Origin: Membranipora membranacea
Lineage: Eukaryota; Bryozoa; Gymnolaemata; Cheilostomatida; Membraniporidae
Length of the DNA: 64,000 bases
Assembly (NCBI GenBank): GCA_914767715.1
Contig: OU612069.1
Span: 18,597,387-18,661,386, forward strand
Direction: 5' to 3'
Shown here: positions 1 to 10,602 of the stretch, piece by piece
How the letters are laid out: every line of letters begins with the position of its first letter
Numbering within the stretch: the stretch's first letter is position 1
The notes under the pieces: model-generated
Told to the model about the DNA's origin: nothing
The model's database searches: none
The model's input: the letters and a program-made list of their open reading frames with translations, nothing else
Position numbers and translations under genes: made by a program

Positions 1-1510
1 TTATGCAAATTCCATCTCCAATGAAATATCTACAATCATGTCTGAACCCTAAGCAAAGGAGAAAATCTGAGCCATGAGCTTCGAGTTAACAGTTGAATTC
101 ATTGAGTTCATTCATATTAAGGCACTCAACAGCAACATACAAAGAGATCCTTCGAGATACAATCAAATAAAACCGCTAAATATTACCTAGAAAGCATTTT
201 TAATAGGGAAACATGGTGATAACCCCCACAAGATACAGTTTAGATAGTTAGATAGCAACAGGAATAGCTGTAGGAAAATGCCACAGGAGAAAACCCTAGG
301 AACTCGCAGCAGACTGTGAAATGGCTTATAATGGCAAAATTAAAAAAGGAAAGAGTAACACTGGTTTGGAAGAGATAATGCCATAATATAACCAAATTTA
401 TTGCTCAGCATCATTTTAGGTCAACTGAAAATCACTCCATGGTCACAAAAAAACACTGCAAATGATCATAAAAGATCATGAGATACAGTTTACCATCACC
501 AGAACATCGGTTGATTCATTACACGTTCAGCTGTAGCTTTGTCTTCGGAAAATTATGATGAACACTAATTCATTTCAATTTTGACAAATTATTAATTTAA
601 ATAATTTCACACTACATATAACATTGTACACTGTTTTTTTTTTCAAATTAATCATTCAATTGTATCAGCTTAACTTTTTTATATTGGTTTTAATATTTAT
701 GATAAGGATTTTGCAGCATTTTAAAACTTGTCGCTTGAGCAATTATTTTCGTTTGGTATAAAAAATACCAAATCCATTTCATATTCCAAGCTGTACAGGT
801 TTTCAATCAATCATTCAATCAATGACAGGCAGGTTGGTCTCACTGTTAAGAGGTTTGTATCAGTGTGAATAAACAAACAGTTCTGATTTTCAATTACAAC
901 TTGTGGACAAAACCTGAAAATTATCAACAAGGGGAGGCTATATAACTCTTCTGGTAAGAGGTTTTAATATTTATATAACTGCCTCTTCGATACCAAAGAA
1001 ACCTCTGCACACATAATAACACTCAGTTAAACCTTAAATGTACTCTCAAAACTATTTAGTTGACTTGTTGAAAGGACTCAATGTAGCTTACAAACAATAT
1101 CAAGCTTTCAGACACATTCATTGTAAAACTTTGAGTTTAGCCCAATTTACTTGGAATAGTAAAATTGAAATACTAGTCAAAACAGATTTTAAAATTAACA
1201 GAGAGAAATCAATATTATCATAGAAGTTCACATGCATCTATGCCTCACAGGAGGAACATCAACAGCTCGTCCTGAAATAGCAATACGTATTGCCGAGAAA
1301 ATTACCATTTAAATTCGTACAATTAGTGATATTGGCAGGAATCCAAAGTGTTCATTTTCCACAACAAGTAAAGGACTGCAAACCCTATCATGTATTTCAT
1401 CTGTTTAATTTTTTTGCACAACAATGTCCTTGTCATGAAAAAAAGACCACAGTTGCCTATATTATACAGTTGCCTATGAGAGTATAACAGTCAAGGTCAG
1501 ACCCAGAAGC
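1..1510. other. Intergenic, no gene seen
   Basis: AT-rich DNA with short chance open frames only (up to 65 codons). I see no domain, splice-consistent exon chain or repeat array. It precedes the 5' truncation point of the LINE. Confidence 0.6.
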
Positions 1511-4115
1511 CAAAAGAGTTTTTTGGTCACATACTTATATAGACCTCCCCAATCAAAAGCATCATGGAACACAGACTTTTCAGAGTTTGTCGAGCGTTGT
1601 TATGGTTTGAACGATGAAATTATAATATTTGGTGATTTCAATATTGATTTGCTTAATCCAACTTCGAAAAACAGGTGGTTAGATAATGTTACCTCTCCAC
1701 TACTGTTGAATCAACTTATATCTGAACCCACTCGCATAACTAATTCATCAAGGACACTAATTGACCACATCTATTCAAGTAAAAGTGACAATATTGCTAA
1801 ATCTGGTGTCATCAAATATTCACTGAGTGATCATTTCATGATAGTAGCTTCAAGAGAGATTGATAGAAATGTTAAAATATCTAGACAAAGATGTAAGGTA
1901 ACATTTTTGGATTATTCATTTGCAACACCTGAAAACATTTTTAACACATTCTCAAGGGAAAATTTTGGTTATGTACTGTATGAAAGATCAATAGACTCAA
2001 TGTTTGAGAAGTTCTATAGCCATTTGAATCATCTTATATCAAAACTCGTGTTTGAGAAGACTCGTTTTGTAAGAACGCATAATCTTCCAAAATGGTTGGA
2101 TGATGAGGTAAAAATGAACATCAAAATCAGAGATCAACTCAAACAAAACGGTGATTGGGAAGGATATAAAAAACAGCGAAATTATGTCACTAATATGATC
2201 AGACAAAAGAAGAAAAGAGCTATTTCTAATACTATTAAAGAGTCTAAAGGTAATACAAAACCTGTTTGGGATGTATTAAAGAATAAAAAGAAGGAGACTT
2301 TCCCTGCGACAAATTTGAGTGCAGATCAATTTAACAGCCATTTCACATCCATTGCAAAATCAATCACAAAAAACCTTGTTGTAACAGATGAGATGACAAT
2401 TCCCGTATCCAAACATAATTTGACAGACATACCACAATTCACCCCTTTCACATGTACAAGAATATTGTTCCACATTCCTGATAGTAAAAGTACAGGACCT
2501 GACAGAATTACAGTGAAGATGTTGAAGCTTGTTTGGCCTTTTATTGTGGATATTGTCACCGATATGTTTAACAGGGTTTTAAGCAAAGGACAGTTCCCTT
2601 CAACATGGAAACTAGCTCGAGTTACACCAATACATAAATCTGGGGATATAAATAACCCATTAAATTATAGGCCAATTTCAGTCTTGCCTGTTCTTTCAAA
2701 AATATTTGAGAAACACATAAATCACCATCTGCAAGAATATCTCACTAAGAACAAAATCATCCATGAGCTTCAATGTGGATTTAGAAAAGGCCATTCTTGT
2801 TCAGACAGTTTATTTAAAATTATTTCAGACTCTTTGGTGGAGAAAATTAATGGAAATGTTATGACATTACTTTTTCTGGATTTTAAAAAGGCATTTGACT
2901 GTGTATCCCATGTTTTATTACACAATAAGTTGAAGGCTTGCGGCATCGGAGGAAATATGTTAAAACTTCTTGACACCTTTCTGACAGACAGAAGGCAGTT
3001 TGTTAAACTCAATAATATTGAATCTTGTAGATTGCCTATCACAATAGGGGTCCCTCAAGGTTCAATCCTAGCACCAACTTTGTTTCTCATCTTCATAAAT
3101 GATTTATTAACTTCATCAAAATCAGACTCATCATCATATGCATATGCTGATGATACAGTGTTCCTGTCATCTAATAAAAACCTTCAGCAACTAAAGGCAA
3201 AGGCATCTGAAGATTTAAGTGGCATTTTGGATTGGTGCAATCGAAACCGGATGGTTATAAATGTTCAGAAATCTCATTACATGCTACTTAATATCTCAGA
3301 TCCGCTTTATGACGTGGAACTGTACATAGGGCACGAAAAACTAAACAGACAGAGAACTACAAGGCTTCTGGGTTTTGTGTTGAATAACTCGCTTTCATGG
3401 CAGGATCATCTAGAGTATGTATATAAAAAGGTACAACGGAATGTTTACCTACTTCAAAATTTGAGATACTTCTTGGATATAGCAAGTGCCCGCACATTTT
3501 ACTTCCAGTTTATCTATTGTCACCTTATATATGGTATCCATATCATTGGTAACTTGTCCTGCAATAATGCCCTCAATAGATTATTTTTGTTGCAAAAACG
3601 GGCTTTGCGCATTATCGCCAATGTGCATTACATCCCGTATTATCTCATTTCAACCGAATGCATTACACAATCATTACAACTCCTACCTCTTCCTAAGCTT
3701 GTTTGTTATTTCACTTCACTTTTTGCGCATAAGATAAACAATTTTTTAACACCACCATTTATATATAGAGGATTTAAAAACACTACCAAGTTCAATTTTC
3801 GTGATAAACATTTACTTTTATATCATACAGACAATCTAAGATACAAAATTTCTGCTACATACAATTCTTTACCGTTACATTTGAGATCTAAAGAGAAGTT
3901 CAGTTCATTCAAAACTTTACTTTTCAACCATATATTATCGACTTGACCAACATCATTGATGATATTATTTCCCTTCTGTTTCTCTTTTTTTGTTATAAAA
4001 AAAATTGTTTTCTGGCACTGAGTGCAAAACATTCGAATGAGATGACTTTTGATGCCAATAAAAAGTATATATATATTTGCAAATACTTGCACTTGTATTA
4101 TTGTAAAAAAACAGT
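1511..4115 (+). mobile_element. 5'-truncated non-LTR retrotransposon (CR1/jockey-like LINE)
   Basis: The element starts inside the apurinic-type endonuclease domain and continues through a complete reverse transcriptase to a stop at 3946. A 3' untranslated tail of about 160 bases follows, with A-rich and TA-rich stretches (around 4060-4110). The missing 5' end (ORF1 and the endonuclease N-terminus) is the usual outcome of incomplete target-primed reverse transcription. I could not identify a target site duplication, so both outer limits are approximate. The 807-codon frame has no stop or frameshift, suggesting a fairly recent insertion. Confidence 0.85.
1523..3946 (+). CDS. LINE polyprotein: partial endonuclease plus reverse transcriptase
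   Basis: This open frame of 807 codons encodes the ORF2-type protein of a non-LTR retrotransposon, which nicks DNA and copies its own RNA at the nick. The N-terminal part is the C-terminal half of the endonuclease: FGDFNID near residue 33 and SDHFMI near residue 106. Reverse transcriptase motifs follow in order: YRPISVLPVLSKIFEK, GFRKGHSC, LDFKKAFDCVSH, GVPQGSILAP, the catalytic YADD and RLLGFVLNNSLSW. The first codon is TTG and the frame stays open a little upstream, so there is no authentic start; the protein is cut by 5' truncation. The order and motif wording fit the CR1/jockey group. The family is my judgement, not a database result. Confidence 0.9.
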   Translation: MVTYLYRPPQSKASWNTDFSEFVERCYGLNDEIIIFGDFNIDLLNPTSKNRWLDNVTSPLLLNQLISEPTRITNSSRTLIDHIYSSKSDNIAKSGVIKYSLSDHFMIVASREIDRNVKISRQRCKVTFLDYSFATPENIFNTFSRENFGYVLYERSIDSMFEKFYSHLNHLISKLVFEKTRFVRTHNLPKWLDDEVKMNIKIRDQLKQNGDWEGYKKQRNYVTNMIRQKKKRAISNTIKESKGNTKPVWDVLKNKKKETFPATNLSADQFNSHFTSIAKSITKNLVVTDEMTIPVSKHNLTDIPQFTPFTCTRILFHIPDSKSTGPDRITVKMLKLVWPFIVDIVTDMFNRVLSKGQFPSTWKLARVTPIHKSGDINNPLNYRPISVLPVLSKIFEKHINHHLQEYLTKNKIIHELQCGFRKGHSCSDSLFKIISDSLVEKINGNVMTLLFLDFKKAFDCVSHVLLHNKLKACGIGGNMLKLLDTFLTDRRQFVKLNNIESCRLPITIGVPQGSILAPTLFLIFINDLLTSSKSDSSSYAYADDTVFLSSNKNLQQLKAKASEDLSGILDWCNRNRMVINVQKSHYMLLNISDPLYDVELYIGHEKLNRQRTTRLLGFVLNNSLSWQDHLEYVYKKVQRNVYLLQNLRYFLDIASARTFYFQFIYCHLIYGIHIIGNLSCNNALNRLFLLQKRALRIIANVHYIPYYLISTECITQSLQLLPLPKLVCYFTSLFAHKINNFLTPPFIYRGFKNTTKFNFRDKHLLLYHTDNLRYKISATYNSLPLHLRSKEKFSSFKTLLFNHILST

Positions 4116-4529
4116 TACTGCAATGATATTGTAGCTTAGAAACAGACCTGATCGCCTGTTAGTCATATCAACACAAAAAGAGAGATCTCAGCTAAATTTA
4201 AAGGCACCTGATTGGTCAGGGTCAACTTTCATCATCACTGACTGGCTGGGGACGAAGATACTCGCTACTTTTTGAGAGCTCATATAACTCCATACAAAGC
4301 TACCTCTAGATGTCTTAATGCCACAATTTTCAATTTAAATTTTTGACTGGTGGCTCCTCTTGGCAAAGCCCAGCTGTGTCAGCAGTGGTTTAACCAGGAG
4401 CTTAAGTGTAAAGCCAAGCTATGGGATTCAAATTTTGTACACAGCTGTTCCTACAAACCCAGAGCAGCAAATATCATGATCAGTTAGGTGTCTCACGATT
4501 TACTCTTTATTGTTTTAGCACAAAACCAT
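4116..4529. other. Intergenic, no gene seen
   Basis: Sequence between the LINE tail and the decayed exon copy. No coding or repeat signal is visible. Confidence 0.5.
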
Positions 4530-5720
4530 CATTGCTAAAGGCTTGCACAGATGAAAAAAGATATAACTACGGTTGTCTTCAGCTCAGCACATGCATTCTT
4601 GTGGGAAAGACAAACGCTGTTGCTTAAGGTATGCTGTACTAAATCTCAATGCCCAGTAATGAATACCTACTTTGTTCTTCTTCTCCATGGGAACTAAAAA
4701 TGATAAAAAACCATCCATCATAAAACACTCATGATGTGTAGTAAAGCATATCAAACAAAAACATGCGAGGACAAGACATAGAATGCTTGGACTCAATTCC
4801 TAATTTGAATTGCAGAAATGATGTATGTAGTATGCTGTATGGAATGAGTATTAGCAGACACTAAACAATATAACATATTTATTGTAGAAGCGTTGCAAAG
4901 GCAAATAACTTTTGCTGCATCACAAAGGCCTATTAGTTCTACAAGATAAAAATTTAGGGTAAATACAGGAAAAATGTAAAAGCTCAAGATTGCTGTTTTT
5001 TTGTGAGAGAATGGTTGAAGTAAACCTGACAGGTTTGTAAGATTTGAGAAAAATTCAAATTCCCTAAATCGCACAGCTTCGACCGTATAAAAATTGTTCA
5101 AATGTTGCCCTGTGGTTTGAATTAGATTGCATTGTTATTGGTATCAACATTACAGCAATATTTATTTGATAAGGATTGTTTCATCAGATTGAAAGTAAAA
5201 GTTGTAATCAAAATGACCAGTGGGAATAATTTGTATAAAAAAACAAACAGAGAGCATTGGGAAACATGATTGTGACAAAGGTGGGCTCGCTTGAGTTCAC
5301 AAAATCTCACAAAGCTTCTTCATCCCAATGGTGTTTTGTCTGGAAACCACATACTCAAAAAGGAATATATACCTAAGAGTAAGGTTTGGAGCCTACTTTT
5401 GTACAAAGAGCAAGGTAATTTTAAAAGTGAAACAACATGTGAAATAAATTAGTAAGCTTTTGTGAGAATTTTTTAGAGATTTTAACGTGTTTAGGAAATA
5501 CTTGAAGAGTCCTTTGAATCACGAGGACGGCCTTAGCAATATACCACTAAATTATAAGATACTGTTAATTACGCTATGACTGATGACTGATGAAAACATT
5601 TCAGATATATTATAGCGACAGTAAATTTTACCGATAAAACTGTGAAAAAAGAAAAATGAAAATAGCAGGCTGCCATGTTTTACAGCTATTCGAGATACCT
5701 CGAGTGCCATTGCACAAAAT
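4530..5720 (+). pseudogene. Decayed duplicate of the first exons of the double-kinase gene
   Basis: Four segments resemble four downstream exons in the same order. About 4536-4605 resembles the first coding exon, including GCACAGATGA around its start codon. About 4928-5030 resembles the Cys-rich exon 10922-11067 and shares GGTAAATACAGGAAAAA. About 5170-5283 weakly resembles the kinase glycine-loop exon 11606-11724, including a TTGTxAxAAAGGTGxG donor region. About 5585-5715 resembles the start of the terminal exon 13064-14257 and shares AGATACCTCGAGTGCCA. In the Cys-rich segment the reading frame contains several stops, so the copy cannot make protein. The spacers are much shorter than in the live gene. 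The duplicate seems to stop before any later kinase exon. Confidence 0.75.
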
Positions 5721-7009
5721 AGTAGAATAAAGCAAGAAAGTCATATCTAGCGTTACTCAGAGCAAGGGTTTTGAATTGCAACAATATTTATGTAGCTATC
5801 TATAAAGCAATTTATTTTTAATAAAATTTTTGTGTTAAGGAAGATATCATCGGTGGCAAAATTGCCGTCTGTCAAACCTCAGCTAATATAAAAGCCGAAG
5901 CAAGGCGTATGCTTGCTAAGCATGAACCGCCAACTGCTGTGCTGGCCTTCCCAAGAACCTGACACGGTAGCTGAGAAATTGAGCAGAACAGGGCCTTTGC
6001 ATGTTCTCACAGTTTGGCATGCACCGATATTAGGATATCCACAGTGAATTAAATGCGATATTTCCCCCGGATTAAGGCTGAGCATTGCAATAGATATTTT
6101 CTCCCTTTGGCATCACATTTTGGAACGAGATCAGATTGAGACTTATTCCCAATTTCTTGGATATTGAAGTAAACGTCCAACAGTATGTAAGCATTGATTG
6201 ACGAATTTCAAGTGAATTGCCCAGTATGAGCAGAAAAAATGTTGTATTGGCGCAGCCCCAAAATCAAGAAAGATCAAAAATTATTTTCAAGAAGATGTTT
6301 AGACATGTTTAACATAATTCAAAACAGTCACGTTCAAGCGTAAGTGACTGAGAAGACTTGGTCAAAAGTTGGTGCTCCTAGCAGAAGCAAGACAGGAATG
6401 AATTGAAAGAAAAAATTATATAAGATATCCCTACCAATTCCAGCACCAACAGGTGTGATTGTTGCAACCATATTTCGTCTATTAATTTTCCGATAAAAAA
6501 TATCAAGATAAATATAATATGTTAGAAATTACACCATAATTTTTAATTTCAATATCAATCTCTACTTCTTTCAATCCAATTATACAAGGAATCAATCAAA
6601 ATTATAGCGAAAAGAGGTAACCATCCCAAAAACCTGCATGAAAAATGGGAGTTGTCTGATTTATGTCAATGTGGAGACAACTTTTTTTATACATGATGTT
6701 GGCAATGGTACAGCCGTACAATGTCCCCTCTTTAGTGAGGAGACAATGTGAACTGGGATAAAAATTGATATCAAACTATCACCACCAGAGTCAGATAGGC
6801 AGCACATTATGTTTATGATTGCCAGTAGGGCGCGTTGTTGGATGCAACTCAACTGTTTCTCGTTGACCTATAGATCTACTGGTTAAGATAGCAGTTTATT
6901 GGTAAATCCGCCAAAGACAGTTTACAATTGTTTAATTAATTAATTGTTAATACCGTCAATATAACAATTCATTATATTAGTAGTATAATTATCGTCTTCG
7001 AGTTGGAGG
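5721..7009. other. Intergenic, contains one dispersed repeat
   Basis: No gene seen. At about 6645-6684 lies, in reverse orientation, a roughly 36-bp sequence also present at about 29288 and 49873 on the + strand. It is listed as a dispersed repeat. Confidence 0.5.
6645..6684 (-). repeat. Dispersed repeat copy 1
   Basis: Reverse complement of a core (CCACATTGACATAAATCAGA) also found at about 29288-29323 and 49873-49908. Flanking similarity (GCCAACA a few bases before the core) is shared too, so it is part of a larger worn interspersed element. Confidence 0.7.
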
Positions 7010-7330
7010 GAGTTTTCCTTTAATATGTAAGAGTAATCGGACCCATGATACTCATGCCACACCCTATGGCAGTATCGGTCAGACACATTGCTATTCTATT
7101 TCTACCGAAGAGGCAGAGAGGGTTATTTTTACTGTTTGTAGGATGTGCAAACACACAGTGGATCTTTGGATTCAAGTGCTGCCCCGCAAGGACCTTGCTA
7201 GGACCTAGCTAGGTTGAATGGTGTACCCGTACCAAATCAAAACGGGTGTCGCTGCCAACTCAGAAAATTACAGTGGTGCTTCTAAAGTTGCACGTCCATT
7301 CCATCACTTATTTGACCACTTCTGACTTCG
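7010..7330 (-). mobile_element. tRNA-derived SINE copy, worn
   Basis: The block shares body sequence with the better-preserved SINE at 17954-18249: the GAAGAGGCAGAG stretch, the CACACAGT segment and the CTAGGxTGAATGG segment, in the same order and orientation. The presumed tRNA-like head lies at the high-coordinate end and is eroded. Limits are approximate. Confidence 0.6.
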
Positions 7331-10300
7331 ATAAATAGTATACAAACCTGGAAAACATCATTTAGAAACAAAGCTCAAAGATTTGTACCTTTGAAATATT
7401 AACCCGTCACCTTTCTCACATCACTTTCTGTCCTCTGCCAAAAAGAACTTAAATTACCAGTATTGTAATCAGTACAGTACTTGTTATCCAATAAACCGTG
7501 ACAACCATGTGCAAAAAGCTAAAATACAACTTTTAATTTGTGACCAATTTTTTAAAAATGATACTAAAACGATTGTAACGGTACTGATGGATCTGATGTT
7601 TGATTGAAAATAAAAGTATATATGTATATATATTATTAATATATATATGTATATGTATATACCTAGTCATCACACTCCTCGGTAACAAAAGAAACTGCTT
7701 CTGCACACAACAATGAACTCATATCAACGAAAATGCATATTGATACAGTATGATTAACCTTCCCTTTCAGTCATCACTATTTTGCCCTCCGCTAAAGTTG
7801 TCTTCTTTTTACTCACTGATGGACAACTCTACAGCGTCAAGAGGTTTTAGACAGATGTATTAGTGTGATCGGGTTGGCTCTTCCAACTGGATAGGATATT
7901 TTATCACTCAAATGCTAGTGGCCAGAAGTCAATCATAGACACCAGTATCATGCCTAGCGTATGCATTGGTGCAATCAAATTGCAAACATTGAAAAATGGA
8001 AAAAATGGAGTTATATTTCATATGAATATATTATCTATTTTTCACTAATCTCGTCATTGAACAAATATGTGAAACAAGCTGCAGTTTTTGCCCAAACAAT
8101 AGAAGATCCGGGGCCGCTCATTCCGATTTTTAAGTCTTCTACTGCAATGGTTCTATTCTTATTCATAGATAAGACACCAGTTAACAAGAAGTAGATAAGG
8201 AGATTCCCTCGCACTAGTGTTTGTTGTCTCATATTTGACAGCAACAAGCCCAGTGTAGAAAGATAATTTCAAACACTTCATCACATTCAAGCTGTCAAAT
8301 TAATCATCTTTTAAATCCATGCAATCTCTTTGGGTATGTATTATCTATTTATAACACAGACAGCAATTAATACACTTGCATCGCCTTGCTTTCGACATGA
8401 CTTTAGAATGGTTTAACTGGTTCAAATTTGGCTACATAGGCACTAAAGATTGACGTTTGTCTTTTTGTACTGACTACTGTGATGAAATTAGCCTGTGATT
8501 TAGATGTAATTTAGATCTTAGTTAGGTATACTTTACACCTGATCAGTTGTTACTGATAATAAGCCTACACCTTGTGAGGTAATATCAGTGGTGGAAATGG
8601 GCCTATACGGGCCTATACGGTGTATAGGAAGTTCACATCAATGCCTATACACCTTCAATAAGTGTATAGGCACTTATAACCTATCACTGCTGTGCACTTT
8701 GTATGCTTGGATAAGTTTGTTTATGTTGTACTGTAGGGTTTGTTTACTTTTACATTACTGTTTGCTTCAGCCCAAAGTCTCAATGCCATAGGCAGCACTA
8801 TTTATTAGTCTATTGCATCTTTTCAGTCAAAACATGTTCCTAGATTTAGGCTCAAAAAGTCAAAAAGATACACCAGAAACACTGTTATTAGGGCACAAAT
8901 ATTTTTAAAAATCGCGGGGGAGAACCCCCACACCCCCACTACAGACCTTACAATACATAATTAAACACTGCATTGGCCGCGCTGATGTGATAAAAACAAG
9001 TTTGATCCGTTGCTTTTTGACAGCTCAAAGGTGATTGATTGGGCTTTCCCAGTTGGCAATGTGACAAGGTTATGAATTTGTCAGTAAACATTGATGGCAA
9101 ACTACCAACACTAAGCCATAAGTTTTTTTGCCTATTATCCCTCACTACCATCTAAACCACAGCCCACTGGCAAAATGCCAGGCATGCTAATTTCCCAACA
9201 CTTCGCAAGATCACATATTTTGCAAACCATATCACCAGTTTCAAAAACCACAACAGACTAAGTTTTTTTGCAAATCACTGCATATGCGTCGTTGAAGACA
9301 AAAACAAGTACTATAACGATGCATATGAAAGCTACAGCTCGGAAAATACCAATGACAAGTGTAAAGTTTAGTACTCGTCTCCTACTAGTTGTATCTTAAC
9401 ACAAAACGAGAGCTGAGTGACACAGGAAAAAGGCATCAGCTAGAAGGAAGAGGGACTTTCTCATCAGTACTCTACCGAGGAGTTGTAGAGGATATTAGAT
9501 TGCAAGGTGGATTCAGCTTGGTAAAACAGAGAAAATTAAGGTGCGTAATTGTAGCTATTTCATGCTGATCTGGAGGAAATTTGCAATACATTATAAGGCA
9601 ATGGATCTGGACAATGTCAAGTCTGATGGTGAAGAATTTGACTGATCTTGTTCATCATTGGGAGCAACCTTGTGGAGCAATGCCTATGACAATGCCTATG
9701 GTACAATAATATTGTATTACTATGTCGACTTTGAGGGGTGACATCAATTTGCCCTTAACCCTTGAATCATCCAATAATTTTTAATTCAAATAGAAAAAGG
9801 GACTTTTCTCAACTACGAACCTTGACAACATTAGCGTCAACATTTGTGAACATAAAGCCATACCGTGAAATCACATCAGGACTTCCTATCCAAATCCTCT
9901 ATTATTTGTTTTCTGAATTGTGCTAATCTTCCCGCAATAGTACATGGGCCAATTTCTTCAACTGATGTGACTCAAAAATAGTATTATGATGGCAACAACT
10001 ATGCGGCTATTACAAACAATTTTTCAAATTTTGATGACACAAGTCTTAAGTATTAAGTATTAAACGTCCTCATCCTCTAGTCTATTTGTGCTCCATGATT
10101 TAACTATGATACTGTCTTGGTGTGTAATGCAAACTGCATGTGGTGCTCTCAACTCATGAGGTAGTGCCGCCCTAACACCTGTGCTACAGTTTGCATAATA
10201 ATAGTATATAAAATGATCATTTTGTCCGAGAACAAATTGTTGGCGGCCTGCACGAATGTGGGTCAATCAACTACATTCCTGAGTCTCATCATTGTCGGTC

Positions 10301-10584
10301 TCAAGACGAGGTAAGGGCATCACCCTTGCGGTAGGGACAATTGCTCCTCACACCACCAAGACTTATTTCCCAGAAGAATTTTCCATATGAAAATATTACT
10401 TAACTTTTAAATGAATCACTGTTTGACTACAACTTGCAGTCATTAGTATTTATTCTTCCAGTCCAAGACAGAATTATGAATTTCAAAATTATTTGCCTTG
10501 CTGATACCTTCCTACCTAAAGTATCAAGCTTCCTGTCCAGCTAGTAATTGAAGCTATACTCTACTATATATGAAATGTTTTCAG
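7331..10584. other. Intergenic upstream of the double-kinase gene
   Basis: No coding exon seen. It includes a TA-rich microsatellite (7614-7662), a short CCTATAC-type repetitive patch at 8600-8665, and a G/C inverted motif at about 8916-8940. The first coding exon is preceded by a good acceptor at 10583-10584, so at least one non-coding first exon and the promoter probably lie in this stretch. I could not place them. Confidence 0.5.
7614..7662. repeat. TA/TATG microsatellite
   Basis: A run of alternating T and A with interspersed TATG units, directly visible. Confidence 0.9.
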
Positions 10585-10602
10585 TACCAAAGACCCGCAC
10601 AG

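Noticed and set aside
5122-5310. Minus-strand 62-codon frame
   Set aside because: It lies across the decayed kinase exon copy and has no supporting feature.
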